This document shows positions 27,073 through 38,126 of a stretch of DNA of 64,000 nucleotides, piece after piece; the stretch's first letter is position 1; every line of letters starts with the position of its first letter. Position numbers and translations under genes: made by a program. The stretch is from positions 13,950,001-14,014,000 of the forward strand of contig NC_039506.1 in assembly GCF_003672135.1 (NCBI RefSeq). Direction: 5' to 3'. The notes beneath the pieces were generated by a model. It saw only the letters and a list, made by a program, of their open reading frames with translations, was not told the origin of the DNA and ran no database searches. Origin of the DNA: Ooceraea biroi (lineage: Eukaryota; Arthropoda; Insecta; Hymenoptera; Formicidae).

Positions 27073-27215
27073 CTTCAGGCGCAGATCGTTGACGGTCCAG
27101 ACGCGGCTCGCGTAATCGTTGGACGCGCCGAGGATAAGGGTGCCGGTCGAATCGAAATCCACCGACATCACGCCAGCGTTGCTGCCGACGAGGATGCCCT
27201 TGCTCTCCGATGTAC
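27073..27215 (-). CDS. Atg16: Atg16 coding exon 7, second WD40 repeat
   Basis: Encodes a blade with GSNAGVMSVDFDSTGTLILG and SNDYASRVWTVNDLRLK, very close to the ATG16L1 consensus. Acceptor TTGCAG, donor GTAAGT, so at least one more exon must follow. Confidence 0.92.
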
Positions 27216-30200
27216 CTGCAACAGAGCACGCACATCCGCACATGTTACTATCATCGTTCCACAATGACATATATGCGTTTCGTTCTCCCCGTTTGCTCGC
27301 GCATCCGTCAATTAATTCGTTCCTGGCCGCGTAATTCTTTTAGCCTGTCTCGTCTTCTCTCTGGCTGTCTACAGTCGCGTGCAAAAGTGTTGAGCTAAAC
27401 GATTTTTTAAATATCAGCAAGTAAGTCCTGTAAGTCTCTTTTCCTTGAAGCTGAGATTTATTACATCCAACTAACATCAGCAAAAAATTATTTTTTAAAT
27501 TTGCTATCGACTTTTTTTTAATCATTTTATCAACGCATCTGTAGTTTTACGAGGTCTATCGCTTCGTGGTTTATCAGCTCGACGATTTATATTTAACACT
27601 AATCCTACATGATTAATATTTAGAGCAATGCTGCAATATGGTATAATGTATCATAAAAAAACAATTTGACTGAAAACTTTTGCACGCCATTGTATCTCTC
27701 TTCGTCTCCCTTTTCATTTGCCTATACCGCGGCGCTATTCTCCGAATATAACTAATTAGATTTATGCTCTGATGGCTTAATTGGCAGCGAGTAAGCTGCA
27801 CCGCTATGCAGCGGGAAGCAGATTACAAGCAACTCAAAGCGATTGGAAGGAGGAGGAGCCAGAAAATGACAGAATGAGAGTAACGCAGAGACAGAGGCGA
27901 GGGGGCGAACGCAATGAAGAAGCGCCAGGAACAAAGCCGGGAAATGAAGAATACGTGGAGATCCGTGGAGCAACGGATCTCGAAGAGCTAAACAGATTCG
28001 TATAATAAGAGAACGGATGTTTCATGCAATTTGCAGTGGAGGGGTACCAGGCAAGGGAATCACGTTCCGATGCATTACAGTACGAGTGATCGCCCCGAGT
28101 TGCAGCACGGCGAACGCTTTCGCCGGAGGGCGACGCGAAAGGGTGAATCGCGTATGATACCGACGTCGGTCGCGCGAAGTAACCTGTTGATTCGTTAACG
28201 CTTCATTAAGGGGATCGTGAGCGAAACCCTTGAACAGGGGAGAAAAAATAATATCACCGCCAAAGCTGCACCAGTTGCGTCGAATGAAAACGCAGCGAGG
28301 TAGCAATGAGAGGCAAATGGGGGATTATGAGGAGAACGCAAAAGTTTAGAATATATCTGTAATTATCAACGAATAAATAATTCAAATTTATTTTGCACGT
28401 GTTACCTATTTTCACATATATCTACTTATCGAATAGTTATCCACAGTATACATGCTATATTTACTAAGTATTTATTATTGCAGTTTTCTTCGCTGTGAAT
28501 TGGAAAGAAAGAGATTTATATAATTAAATTAAATCTGAAAATTTCTGGATACTATTTTGTATTTAAACGTGAAGTAAAACCTTAGCAATGTGTAACGTGT
28601 GTCTGAAGCTGGCGTATCATTTCGCGGAAAATCATTAATTATTGAGAGTTCTGGCTCCCTTTTTAATAGTTCTAGAGTTCCTGATAGGTTAAACACATAG
28701 TTCTGGCCATTAAAGCGAAAAAATCGCACAGTGCAAAGTGAGACGCCACCTTCACGCAGCGTCTCACTTTGTCCTGCGACAGTTTCCGCCATAATTCCGG
28801 CTAGATTTTAAATGATCTGCAGTTCTACAGGAGTTCTAGAAAGAGTTCTAGCGAAAAAAATTTTTTTTCATCTTTTTATAATTATTAAAGCTAAAAAATG
28901 TTTAAGGGAATGACGACTGGTTAATTTCAGAGAGTTCTGTGCTTTATGAAATATTTCTCGTGTAGTTCTGAACATATTTAACCATTTTCCAAAGAGTTCT
29001 GACCGCAAACATTAACAATTATTTAATAAAAAATTTTTATCTTCCGAGAAAGACGTATCTACGGAGATATATGTGAGACGCTGGTCGATTTTCGAGAGTT
29101 CTGTGAAGATTAAAATATTTCTCGTGTAGTTCTGAACGTATTTAAGCGTATTCCAAATAGTTCTGACCACAAACATTAACAATTATTTAATAAAAAATTT
29201 TAATCGTCCGAGAAAGACGTATCTACGGAGATATATGTGAGACGCTGGTCGATTTTCGAGAGTTCTGCTTATTCTAAAAAAGTTCTCGTATAGTTCCGGA
29301 CATGTACAATGCCTTTCCAAAGAGTTCTGACAGGAACAACGATTAGAAAATTTTTTAAAAAAGTATTTCACCCGAAGAGTGGACGTTTTCGACTTTACCA
29401 GTGAGACGCTGGCCGAAATCTCGGAGTTCTGGCTTTCCTAAAATACTTTTCGTATAGTTCCGGACATGTGCAATACCTTTCCAAAGAGTTCTGACAGGAA
29501 CAACGATTAGAAAATGGTTTAAAAAATTATTTCACCCGAAGAGTGGACGTTTTCGACTTTACCAGTGAGACGCTGGCCGAGATGTCGGAGTTCTGGCTTT
29601 CCTAAAATACTTTTCGTATAGTTTCACACATAATTATGAATTTCCTAAAGAGTGCTATGCACCAGCGACATTGCACAATTTAAAAAAAAATTAAAACTGC
29701 TCGAAAAGTGAACTTTCATACAGAAAAGGTGAGACGCTGGCCGAAATGTCGGAGTTCTGGCTTTCCTAAAATACTTTTATAGTTCCGCACGTACTTATGA
29801 TTTTCCTAGAGAGTGCTATATATGAGAGGTGCATAGAACTCTTTAGGAAATTCATAAGTACCTTCGGAACTATACGAAAAGTATTTTAGGAAAGCCAGAA
29901 CTCCGAGATTTCGGCCAGCGTCTCACTGGTAAAGTCGAAAACGTCCACTCTTCGGGTGAAATACTTTTTTAAAAAATTTTCTAATCGTTGTTCCTGTCAG
30001 AACTCTTTGGAAAGGCATTGTACATGTCCCGAACTATACGAGAACTGTTTCAGAATAAGCAGAACTCTCGAAAATCAACCAGCGTCTCACATATATCTCC
30101 GTAGATACGTCTTTCTCGGAAGATAAAAATTTTTTATTAAATAATTGTTAATGTTTGCGGTCAGAACTCTTTGGAAAATGGTTAAATATATTCAGAACTA

Positions 30201-32718
30201 CACGAGAAATATTTCATAAAGCACAGAACTCTCTGAAATTAACCAGTCGTCATTCCCTTAAACATTTTTTAGCTTTAATAATTATAAAAAGATAAAAAAA
30301 AATTTTTTTCGCTAGAACTCTTTCTAGAACTTATGTAAAACTGTAGATCATTTAAAATCTAGCCGGAATTATGGCGAAAACTGTCGCAGGACAAAGTGAG
30401 ACGCTGCGTGAAGGTGGCGTCTCACTTTGCACTATGCGATTTTCTCGCTTTAATGGCCAGAACTATGTGTTTAACCTATCAGGAACTCTAGACTATTAAA
30501 AAGGGAGCCAGAACTCTCAATAATTAATGATTTTCCGCGAAATGATACGCCAGCTTCACACACACATGTGTAATGCGATGCAGACAAATGCGCTTACAAT
30601 AGATACGTCTGAAAGCTATTTTATGGATTTTAGAAAAGATCTTTATTGGTACTTTATTGGTACCGATGTCTTAGCGTCAAATTGGGCTCTTGAATCACTT
30701 AGTGACCGAACCTGGGGGATGGAATCAATTTTATGCACGTAAACCGTAATTAGATCATAAAACGTGATTGCGTCATTAACCAATTATACGGATCGTATTC
30801 TCATGAATTGGAAGACGCCTTCTCCTCGATGGGAAAGTCCCGCTCGAGACTGCCATTGTTCGTTTCCTAATGACCAAACGAAAGATTAGGTGACCACGAT
30901 CGCCTGATGACGATGAAGATCGCGACGCAATGACGAAGAATGTGGCATGTACATGTTGCACCGTTAACGCTCAACGAAAAAACGTGTCATAATTAACCGC
31001 ATCATCGCGCCTGGCCGGAAATTTGAATAACAACAAGAGCAATAAATAAATTCCTGGCAGAAGCACAGATCGTCTCGCCGTTCGCACGCGATCCTCGCGA
31101 CCACCATCGCGCGGCTCGAGGTGTCGTTTACGCGCGTGAATGCCTCGGCTAATCGCATTCTTTCCCTCGCACGCGTTCGAGAGACGCCTCGAATGTAATT
31201 TACATCCATCCATCCATCCATCCGTCCATCGTTGGCGGTTGGCTCCGTTTATCGCCATTTACGACGACGATTCTCGCGAATGCGAACTTTCTTACGCGCG
31301 TCTGGACGAAGCAATTCTCCGGAGCGAAACTCAATTTTCAAATCCAATTTTCATAAATTTATACTTATAAGAGTTTCGTATGAATATAGATAGGAATCCA
31401 TTTTGCGTTTAATTTTAACAACACTTTATCTTTTTGTCTTTGAGATCTCAAGACTTGAGATATTTAATATAAAAAAATGAACTATCTTGCGACATTATGA
31501 ATTATTTTTTATTATAACACAATATATGTATAGAACTTTCTGAAGAATCATTTTGTTGTTATATTTACCTTTAGTGATGTTCCAGAGCTTTACTTTCCTG
31601 TCAGCACCACCAGTAGCCACAATTCTATCGGTAGGCGACCATTTAACTGCATAAACTTCCCCCTCATGAGCACTCTGTAAGGTTTATAAATACTTGCTGA
31701 ACGAGATTACTAGACATCTTGCATGCGTTCAACAAAATAAATGCCAATAAAAATTTAATCGCACAATGCACACAAACAATGATATTAGAAAATGTAAATC
31801 GGAATGTAATGTCCGAAGCACATTATATATACACACATATACGTATTTTTCTCGATATTTTACTCTCAGCTTTAAATATAATAAGTAATTATACCAATTA
31901 AAAAAAAGTGACAGATTATTCCACGCTTTCCGTAATCCTTTGAATCTAGCGCAGTTTAATTAATTTATATTCCTTTCAATGGAAATGTATAATAAAAGTA
32001 ATGGATCATAAAAACAATATAATACTCTATGCATTAATCGCGAATATAATATAAATAAAATTTTATAAAACGATATCTTATTAAATGTATTGTTAAAGAA
32101 AATAATGACATCGAAAAACGATATTGAAAATATTTAATATCCAAAAATATATATTCCTGTAAAATAATCGACAGCATTGCATAATTCCTTAATCTCGATA
32201 ATGAGTACAATGTTACGCATCCTAACACATGTACATTACATTTTATAAATTGTATTTTATTTAATTTTATTTAAAATTTAATAAAACTTAGGTACTTCAT
32301 TGATTATATTATCAGTACATGCGTTAAATATTCAATAACGCATGTATATGTATAGTGATGTTATATAATTGCCGTGTAAAATCATAATAATAAAAAATTA
32401 ACAAAACTATTACGTTTTTAGTGTACACACTTGGTCATTTATTATAAATATTTGATTATTATACAAATAAAATTAAATAATTCTTATTTCAACTATTTTT
32501 AAGCATTGTCTATAATAATTAACTATAAACAACGTATATTTTTTTCCATAAAAAAGTCACCATTTACTCAATCAAATTCATCTCATTCCTTGCTCAATAT
32601 TTCCTACAAATATAAAAAAAAAAACGCTATTTTTAATTTAACTTGCAACATAAAATTCTAACTGTCTGCCAGTCGGAAACAATATAAATATGAAAATACA
32701 TTGTCTATTTTCTGATAC

Positions 32719-32756
<38 letters not shown>

Positions 32757-34773
32757 TCGTTACTCGTACCGTTCTTTGATGGTAAAACAGAAACAAAGTA
32801 AACCAAGTAAACCGAAATAAACCAAGAAAGAAATTTTGGTCATTTAAATAACGTATTAATTAAATAATATTAATGTGATGAAGAGCAAAAATGAAACGTG
32901 TTTCATTAAAGATGAAACGTATCTCGTTTGCGCAAACAGATTTGCATGAAGCGTATACGCGTGTCGTATACTCCATGCAAGTCCACTTATGTATAATACA
33001 GCTGATATGATGTACGTAGCATGCAGTTCTAATTTGAGTATCATGTTAACAGTTATCAGATATCGGTACGGTGCCGATACTTTCGGAATGATCGTAATGA
33101 GAGGCGTTTTATTGATAATTTAAATTAGAATCAACATACAAATGTTACGGATACGTTCGTTGGCACAGCTGTCGGAAGACCAGCGATCCCTTCCGTCAAG
33201 CTCGAACGGTCGGGACTGACGGGTCGCGTGTCGCGCGCCGCATCCTCCAACTCTTTTTGCATCCGTGCTTGCCGTTTCCTGCAACATAACGAAGATACGC
33301 ACGTGTCAGATAAATTGCGACACATCCGCATTGACATTCGACGAAGTTGCGAGGAAGCAACTCAAGCGTGCACCACAACGTTCGGACATTCTCTTATGAC
33401 TTTCTCACACCATACGCCTCGAAAAAGCTATTACATTACAATATACAAGCTGATCCCCATCATTTCGATGAACGCTCCGCTGCAATTCTGAGCGCTTCAC
33501 GATGCAATTCTTTTCGTTAATCTCCAATTAAACGTCTCACAGATGTGCATACCACTCTTCGCATGAGGCTCTTTGAGTTATGTCGTGTATATTATGCAAA
33601 ATTTAAATTACAACATTGCAATTCTCTCGGACCTATGATTTCTATGACCTTTTTGCTTTTTATTAGCAGAAGCGATACCTTCATGAAAAATCATCGCAGG
33701 CTCGGATAAAACTCGAGATATCAAATTATATGTAGTCGTTGATCTTTTCAAGTTTGTTTTCCGTTGGTTATAGACACAACACAGTCCGTGTTCATGTGCA
33801 TTACACTTTTTCTCCTCTCCTCGCACGCGAAGAATTAAACACCAAGGATTTATGTTGTTTAGTAATCGCGCGCGCGCCCACACACACACACACACACACA
33901 CACGCCCCTTTCACGTTGGATGACAAGTACATGTGCACACAGCGCACGATAAAGACGTCAGCCCACAGATGAGATACATGGAGCCACGATGTATACAGAG
34001 TGTGAGTGTGTAGTTTGTAGTTTCGTTAAATTACCAGCCCAGGAGTTATTTGTAGCGTTAAGCGTAACGTTCGTCATTTCATCTCATGATCTTTCAGACT
34101 TACCCGAATTTTGACAAGGTATGCATCAAAAAGGCGCTTGGACTCGTAAAACTGAAACGAAAATGTCAAGCAGTGTGTAGTGCCGGTGTACAGAGAGCCG
34201 TGGAGCGACTGAATACTGCGTATATTCTGTGCTGTGAAAGCTCAATTTTGCGGCAAGTCGGTCATCATTAATGTAGTCATTCTATGCTAATAATAATAAT
34301 ACAGATAATTTTACTGGTAAATATTACTCCGTGCGGTCTCCCCCTATGAATAAATCAAATCTATCGACTCATTTATCGTAAATTTGCCATTTAATGCACG
34401 CGGGATTAACAATTACACGTCTCTCTCACACATTCAAATTTCGCATTATCTACCACCGTGCACTCGGACATTGTTTTCGATCAATGCCAGTACAAACGAT
34501 TCACCAAACTTGAAACACACATATTTCACGCATTCAAATTTCGAACAGTGTACCATGTACTTGGCAATTGTTTCAATTAATGGCAGTACAAATTATTGAA
34601 CAAACTTGAAAAGGTTTCGCCGTTGGCATCGATCACATCTCAAGTTAAAATAAGTTAAGCATGTTTGCGAGACGACGGACGTGCAATAATATCCGTACTG
34701 CTGAAAAGAACCAAAACTTTATCTTTTTATTAAAGAACAATGCTAGAGAGAGAGGGAGAGGGAGAGGGAGAGG

Positions 34774-34868
<95 letters not shown>

Positions 34869-36288
34869 AGTCTGTTTAGCTAATGGGCTAAGGCGCTCTT
34901 ACGAGAAACAGCTGCACGTGTACATAAAAACAAATACACATACATACAAAGTTAACTGAAATATATGTTAAAGTGAAGTAGGTCTATCTTTAAAAGCCTC
35001 GAGACACAGAGATATTTATTTATTTCCAACAACAAGTTACGTAATTAACGTGCAAGATTGCACACGCGTCTTTTTATTTTACACTGCACGTAAAGAAACG
35101 TAAAAAGGAGAGGGGGACGTGCTCAAACAAAATATTGCGACAATGAGGGAATGATTATTGCTCGTAAAACTCTTTAACGTAATGTTAGCGATAAGAAAAA
35201 GAGACAACGTCATTCTATCCTCCGCCTAATAAATCTAAAACCTGCAAAAGTAATGTGCATCAGTCCTCGCGCGTACTCACCTTAAAAAATTATCATTCTC
35301 CTCGTTCATCTTTTCGGCGTCTCTGGCTTTGTACTTGATCAAGCGCTCAATCAGCTGCCGATTCTCTTCCTGCAAATTCACGAAAGTCAAATAACTCTGT
35401 CCCTTCAAAGCCCTTGAGCAAAATCATCGGAGGAGGATCTGCGTGTCACGCACCTGCGTTTTCCTAAGTTTCTCCTCGAGAGATGCGAAGGCGAGTTGCA
35501 GAGCTTGGTGCTCGTCCTTAAGCATCTGGTTGATACTTTCCAATTCTTTTTCCTTGCCGTTGCACTTGTTTATTTCTAAGCGCAAGTTGGCGTTGGCTTC
35601 CAGACTTTCAGCTAGGCTGCAAGAAGCAGAATAAACGTTTTAGTGAAAAACTGTGTTGGCAATATACCAAGATGCAAATCAACGATGAAAAGCTACCTGA
35701 TTTCCTTCGCCTGAAACTCCTTAGTCATCGCCTGCAGTTTATTATTGAGGTCTACTATCTGCTGCGTGTGCTCTCCTTTCCTCTTGTGCAGCATCGCCAG
35801 TTCCTCCGCCTGCTTCAACAGTCTGCCTTCAAGATCAGGGTTGCCACCCATGCCGATAGCACCGTTGGCTGCCTCGCGGCGCAGGGTCTCGTTCGCAATG
35901 GTCAGCTGCATGTTCGCATTGCGCAACGTATTCGCGTTCTCAAATAATCTGTTGTCTGCGAAGGGTACAAGCAACGTCGCGTTAACTCACTTAAATGAAA
36001 CCTTGTCCACCAAGGCATATGGTAAACACAGTGACAGAGTGCAGGGACAATGAAAGAGTGTACAGCAACAATGCGGATGTCCGTGGGAGCAGCGGAGTCG
36101 TACATGGATACATATTCCCGTGTCGGGCGAATTTGACGTGAGACGTAAGGATACTCACGCAGACTGATGAGATCTGCGAAACAGTTGGTCTGCGACTTGT
36201 TCCTCTCGCGCAACTGCGAGATCAAATCCTTCCGCCAATTGACATCCTCGCGGGCGGCGTGCGGCACGCCTGCCTCGTTCGAAGTCAT
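27073..36288 (-). CDS. Atg16: Atg16 (ATG16L1-like autophagy protein), 5' part of gene
   Basis: Atg16 pairs with the ATG5-ATG12 conjugate and directs lipidation of ATG8/LC3 on the growing autophagosome membrane. Seven coding exons were read: 36288-36159, 35955-35697, 35616-35454, 35369-35281, 33278-33155, 31674-31569 and 27215-27073. All junctions are GT-AG and all phases agree, giving 338 residues. Order: N-terminal ATG5-binding helix (NWRKDLISQLRERNKSQ), long coiled coil (residues about 44-190), basic RKRQARMQKEL segment, linker, then WD40 repeats starting AHEGEVYAVKWSP and ending in SNDYASRVWTVNDLRLK. Family members are about 500-600 residues, so roughly the last 200 (remaining WD40 blades) are missing. 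The exons should lie at lower coordinates but were not found. The start codon at 36288 is the first ATG that gives the family N terminus. Confidence 0.9.
27372..27692. mobile_element. Tc1/mariner-like MITE in Atg16 intron 6
   Basis: The ends are imperfect inverted repeats: left cagtcgcgtgcaaaagtgtt and right, read inward, caatggcgtgcaaaagtttt. TA dinucleotides flank both ends (27370-27371 and 27693-27694). GCGTGCAAAAGT-type ends with TA targets are typical of Tc1-like elements. The 321-bp interior has no transposase frame. Confidence 0.75.
28733..28773. repeat. Short hairpin inside left arm of the foldback element
   Basis: CAAAGTGAGACGC and its exact reverse complement GCGTCTCACTTTG are separated by about a dozen bases. 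The same hairpin is present in the right arm. Confidence 0.8.
30393..30431. repeat. Short hairpin inside right arm of the foldback element
   Basis: This is the inverted counterpart of the hairpin in the left arm, with the same 13-bp stem and a similar loop. Conservation in both arms shows it predates formation of the inverted structure or is kept by gene conversion between arms. Confidence 0.8.
31203..31230. repeat. (CATC)n microsatellite
   Basis: Tandem CATC units with one CGTC variant, within Atg16 intron 6. Confidence 0.85.
31569..31674 (-). CDS. Atg16: Atg16 coding exon 6, first WD40 repeat
   Basis: Encodes SAHEGEVYAVKWSPTDRIVA and then TGGADRKVKLWNITK, a complete WD40 blade with the GH-like AH start and the LW end. 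Acceptor TTACAG, donor GTAAAT. Confidence 0.92.
32723..32754. repeat. (TA)n microsatellite
   Basis: About 15 tandem TA units within Atg16 intron 5. Confidence 0.9.
33155..33278 (-). CDS. Atg16: Atg16 coding exon 5, linker before the WD40 domain
   Basis: Starts with RKRQARMQKELEDAAR, matching the basic segment that follows the coiled coil in ATG16L1. It then enters a short serine/proline-rich linker ending in AVPTN. The insect linker here is much shorter than the vertebrate one. The donor was chosen at GTATCC because it keeps phase 0 with the next exon; GTAACA eight bases further is a possible alternative but breaks the frame. Confidence 0.8.
33880..33903. repeat. (CA)n microsatellite
   Basis: About 12 CA units within Atg16 intron 4, preceded by a short CG run. 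Confidence 0.9.
34431..34612. repeat. Diverged tandem duplication, 100-bp period
   Basis: cattcaaatttcg starts at 34431 and again at 34531. The shared segments continue through caatg(g)ccagtacaaa and caaacttgaaa. The two units have clearly diverged, so the duplication is old. It lies in Atg16 intron 4. Confidence 0.7.
34744..34866. repeat. (GA)n polypurine tract, about 120 bp
   Basis: An almost uninterrupted AG repeat, with GGGAGA variants at the start, in Atg16 intron 4. It is the longest simple repeat in the window. Confidence 0.95.
35281..35369 (-). CDS. Atg16: Atg16 coding exon 4, end of coiled coil
   Basis: Encodes EENRQLIERLIKYKARDAEK and the following MNEENDNF, the standard continuation of the family coiled coil. 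Acceptor TTTGCAG, donor GTGAGT. Confidence 0.9.
35454..35616 (-). CDS. Atg16: Atg16 coding exon 3, coiled coil
   Basis: Contains LKDEHQALQLAFASLEEKLR, a hallmark stretch of the ATG16 coiled-coil family. Acceptor TTGCAG, donor GTGCGT, phase 0 at the 3' end. Confidence 0.9.
35697..35955 (-). CDS. Atg16: Atg16 coding exon 2, coiled coil
   Basis: Begins HNRLFENANTLR, matching the family NNxLFExAxxLR segment, and continues as a heptad-rich coiled coil to KEFQAKEI. Acceptor TTCGCAG, donor GTAGCT. Confidence 0.88.
36159..36288 (-). CDS. Atg16: Atg16 coding exon 1, ATG5-binding N terminus
   Basis: Encodes residues 1-43. The segment NWRKDLISQLRERNKSQTN matches the conserved ATG5-interacting helix of the family. 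The donor after CTGC is GTGAGT. The CpG-rich upstream sequence is probably the promoter shared with the divergent gene on the plus strand. Confidence 0.88.
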
Positions 36289-38126
36289 TTTCACGACCGA
36301 TCCGCGCGCGCAGTCGAAATAAACGAGTAACACGAGTAATTTAACCTTGCTCGAGAGACGTTCCGACAAGGTGGTCGCTCGCAAATAAGCGCTGTCCGTC
36401 AACAATCGTCACTCCATAGTGGAGCACCTTTTGTCACGGGGCTGTGACAGGCGAGCTCGTTCGTGTTTCGCGTTACGTACGATCGCCGGTCAACGCATAA
36501 TTCCCGAATACCTCGCGACAATCGAATAACATCACCGCGCGTCGATGCGTATATTTTTAATTACGAAAAATATCTATCCTAACCTAAACGCGACCACCAG
36601 CGGGTAACCAAACACTACGCTGCCGCTTTGAAATTGTTTGCTATCGCTGCACATATCGACCTCGGTGTCGGAGTCGATGTAACGCCACTGCGATACATCG
36701 AGATGACCGAGAGGTTAGCTCGCGAGGTTACTTCACTTCTTTGCGCCAATAAAATGATGCCAAGAATGCACCAAAATTATTTATTCATACTCGTTTAGTA
36801 CTTTAGTCGCTAACGAAACTTTATTATTCTTTTAACACTTCAGCTGCTACGCTAATGATTATTTGTTTAAAATATAAATGATAATATGGAGCAATGATAT
36901 TGATATACCTATCTAAGCTGTTTAAATCTTAATTTTATAACTGATATTTAATCATTTACAACGTCAGGCAACGATAGAGATATGCGATTTTGCAATGTGG
37001 GGGAAACCAATGACGTGAAATATTTATAGAAAGTGATAAAAAGAAATTATTACTTTTTCTGGATTTCTGGACAACTGTCGTACATTCGATTTAATTAGTC
37101 TCTAAGAACGGAGGAAGCGAGGTGGAGTCGCAAAGAACGCTGCAAATTTTAAACTGCGCAACGTCACCGTCGTGAAATTATGAAAACCTCTTCGTGAGCA
37201 ACTTCACGCGGCACATCGAGCGCGGCGTGGCGCAGCTTGCTGCTGCCGTCGTCCGTGAACCGTTTGAAGGCAACTTTTATCAAGCGTCAGTAATAAAATG
37301 TCAGTGCATTAAATACAGCTGTGGGAAAGACGTGAGTGCCTCCGCTAAATTTCTGTACGATTTGACGTGTGTCAGATCGATTTGACGGCAACTGACGAGG
37401 AAGGTTTCGATCAAGGTGCATCCACGTATTAACGTATTGATCGTATATCTTTCAGACATTTATAAGTGCAACGGAAAATCAGCTGCATTGATTACGGAAA
37501 AACGTGCATAGCCTACTTGTTAGAGAGTAAAAGAAGTAACATGTGACAATAAGTCATAGTGATACATATAATAATGCTTAGATAATGGTTAAGTTAGGTT
37601 AGGTTAAGTGCGACACGTGCATCACGCACACATGTATGTACACATACATACGCCTATACAAAAGTTAGCTCACGGTTAAAGATAATGTATATATAAATTA
37701 TACACAATACAGGATATTAAAATAATTGAGTAAATAAATAATTAGAAATAAATTAATATAAATAAATAAAAAAGAATGATAAAATACTATCTCTGCTATA
37801 GATTTGATGTGGAAATCTGTTGAACCAGTTGATTACTATCTGTGAGATGTATATTTGTTTACTTTGCGCAATGAAAAATCGAAATAGAAGTAGCAAGAAA
37901 TGTTGCTTTGATGAACTTAATATTGATACCTCGATTAAGAGGCTGAACAGGTAGAATAATTATATTTTATGAGTATTTGTTAAATATATATATTTTTAAA
38001 TTGTTTTTCTATCATATGTAAAATATTGCATAAGTACTCTTTATAACAAAATAATGTATGTAATAATTGGAAGGGGAGAAAAACGGATATATAGTCAGAT
38101 TTAATATTAATAAATATATTAAATAT
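36289..38126. promoter_or_regulatory. Probable bidirectional promoter and 5' leader region
   Basis: Atg16 reads left from 36288 and the Pth2-like gene reads right from 37871 or 38127, so the space is head-to-head. It contains CpG-rich segments (36290-36700, 37180-37300) and short TTAGG-type repeats on both sides: cctaacctaaa near 36577 and gttaggttaggtta near 37588. The frame at 37194-37385 begins at an alternative codon and has no recognisable domain, so I read it as leader sequence. Confidence 0.4.
37871..37950 (+). CDS. Possible alternative first exon of the Pth2-like gene
   Basis: ATG at 37871 opens 26 codons plus two bases, ending in a GTAGAA donor. A plausible acceptor (tacctttag before 38150) restores the same frame as the main model and would replace its first seven or so codons. 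The donor is weak, so this is only a candidate. Confidence 0.3.

Larger units (their letters stand above)
28597..30566. mobile_element. Foldback element with 164-bp tandem units, in Atg16 intron 6
   Basis: The left arm (about 28597-29827) and right arm (about 29828-30566) are inverted copies of each other. The motif gtgagacgctgg recurs at 29073, 29237, 29401, 29565 and 29729, exactly 164 bp apart. Its reverse complement starts at 29926 and 30090, again 164 bp apart, and a degenerate copy follows 164 bp beyond on each side (28909 and about 30254). The left arm is about 490 bp longer, equal to three extra units. The interior spacer is only a few tens of bases. No transposase was found. Each arm end also carries a short hairpin (see separate entries). 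Exact ends and target duplication are unresolved. Confidence 0.8.

Noticed and set aside
27765..27800. Second tRNA-like A box (tggcttaattggcagc)
   Set aside because: No B box at the expected distance and no cloverleaf.
28529..28792. 87-residue minus-strand frame in the left arm of the foldback element as a host gene
   Set aside because: It crosses the element boundary, and its conserved part is duplicated in the other arm, so it belongs to the repeat.
34086..34271. 61-residue plus-strand frame with an acceptor-like start
   Set aside because: No family match, lies within Atg16 intron 4, and no partner exons were seen.
34868..34920. tRNA-like A box (tagctaatgggctaaggcgc) after the GA tract
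   Set aside because: Resembles the 5' part of a tRNA or a tRNA-derived SINE, but no B box or 3' stem was found.
37194..37385. 63-residue frame upstream of the Pth2-like gene
   Set aside because: Starts at a non-ATG codon, has no domain, and cannot be joined in phase to the Pth2-like exons with clear splice sites; more likely leader sequence.
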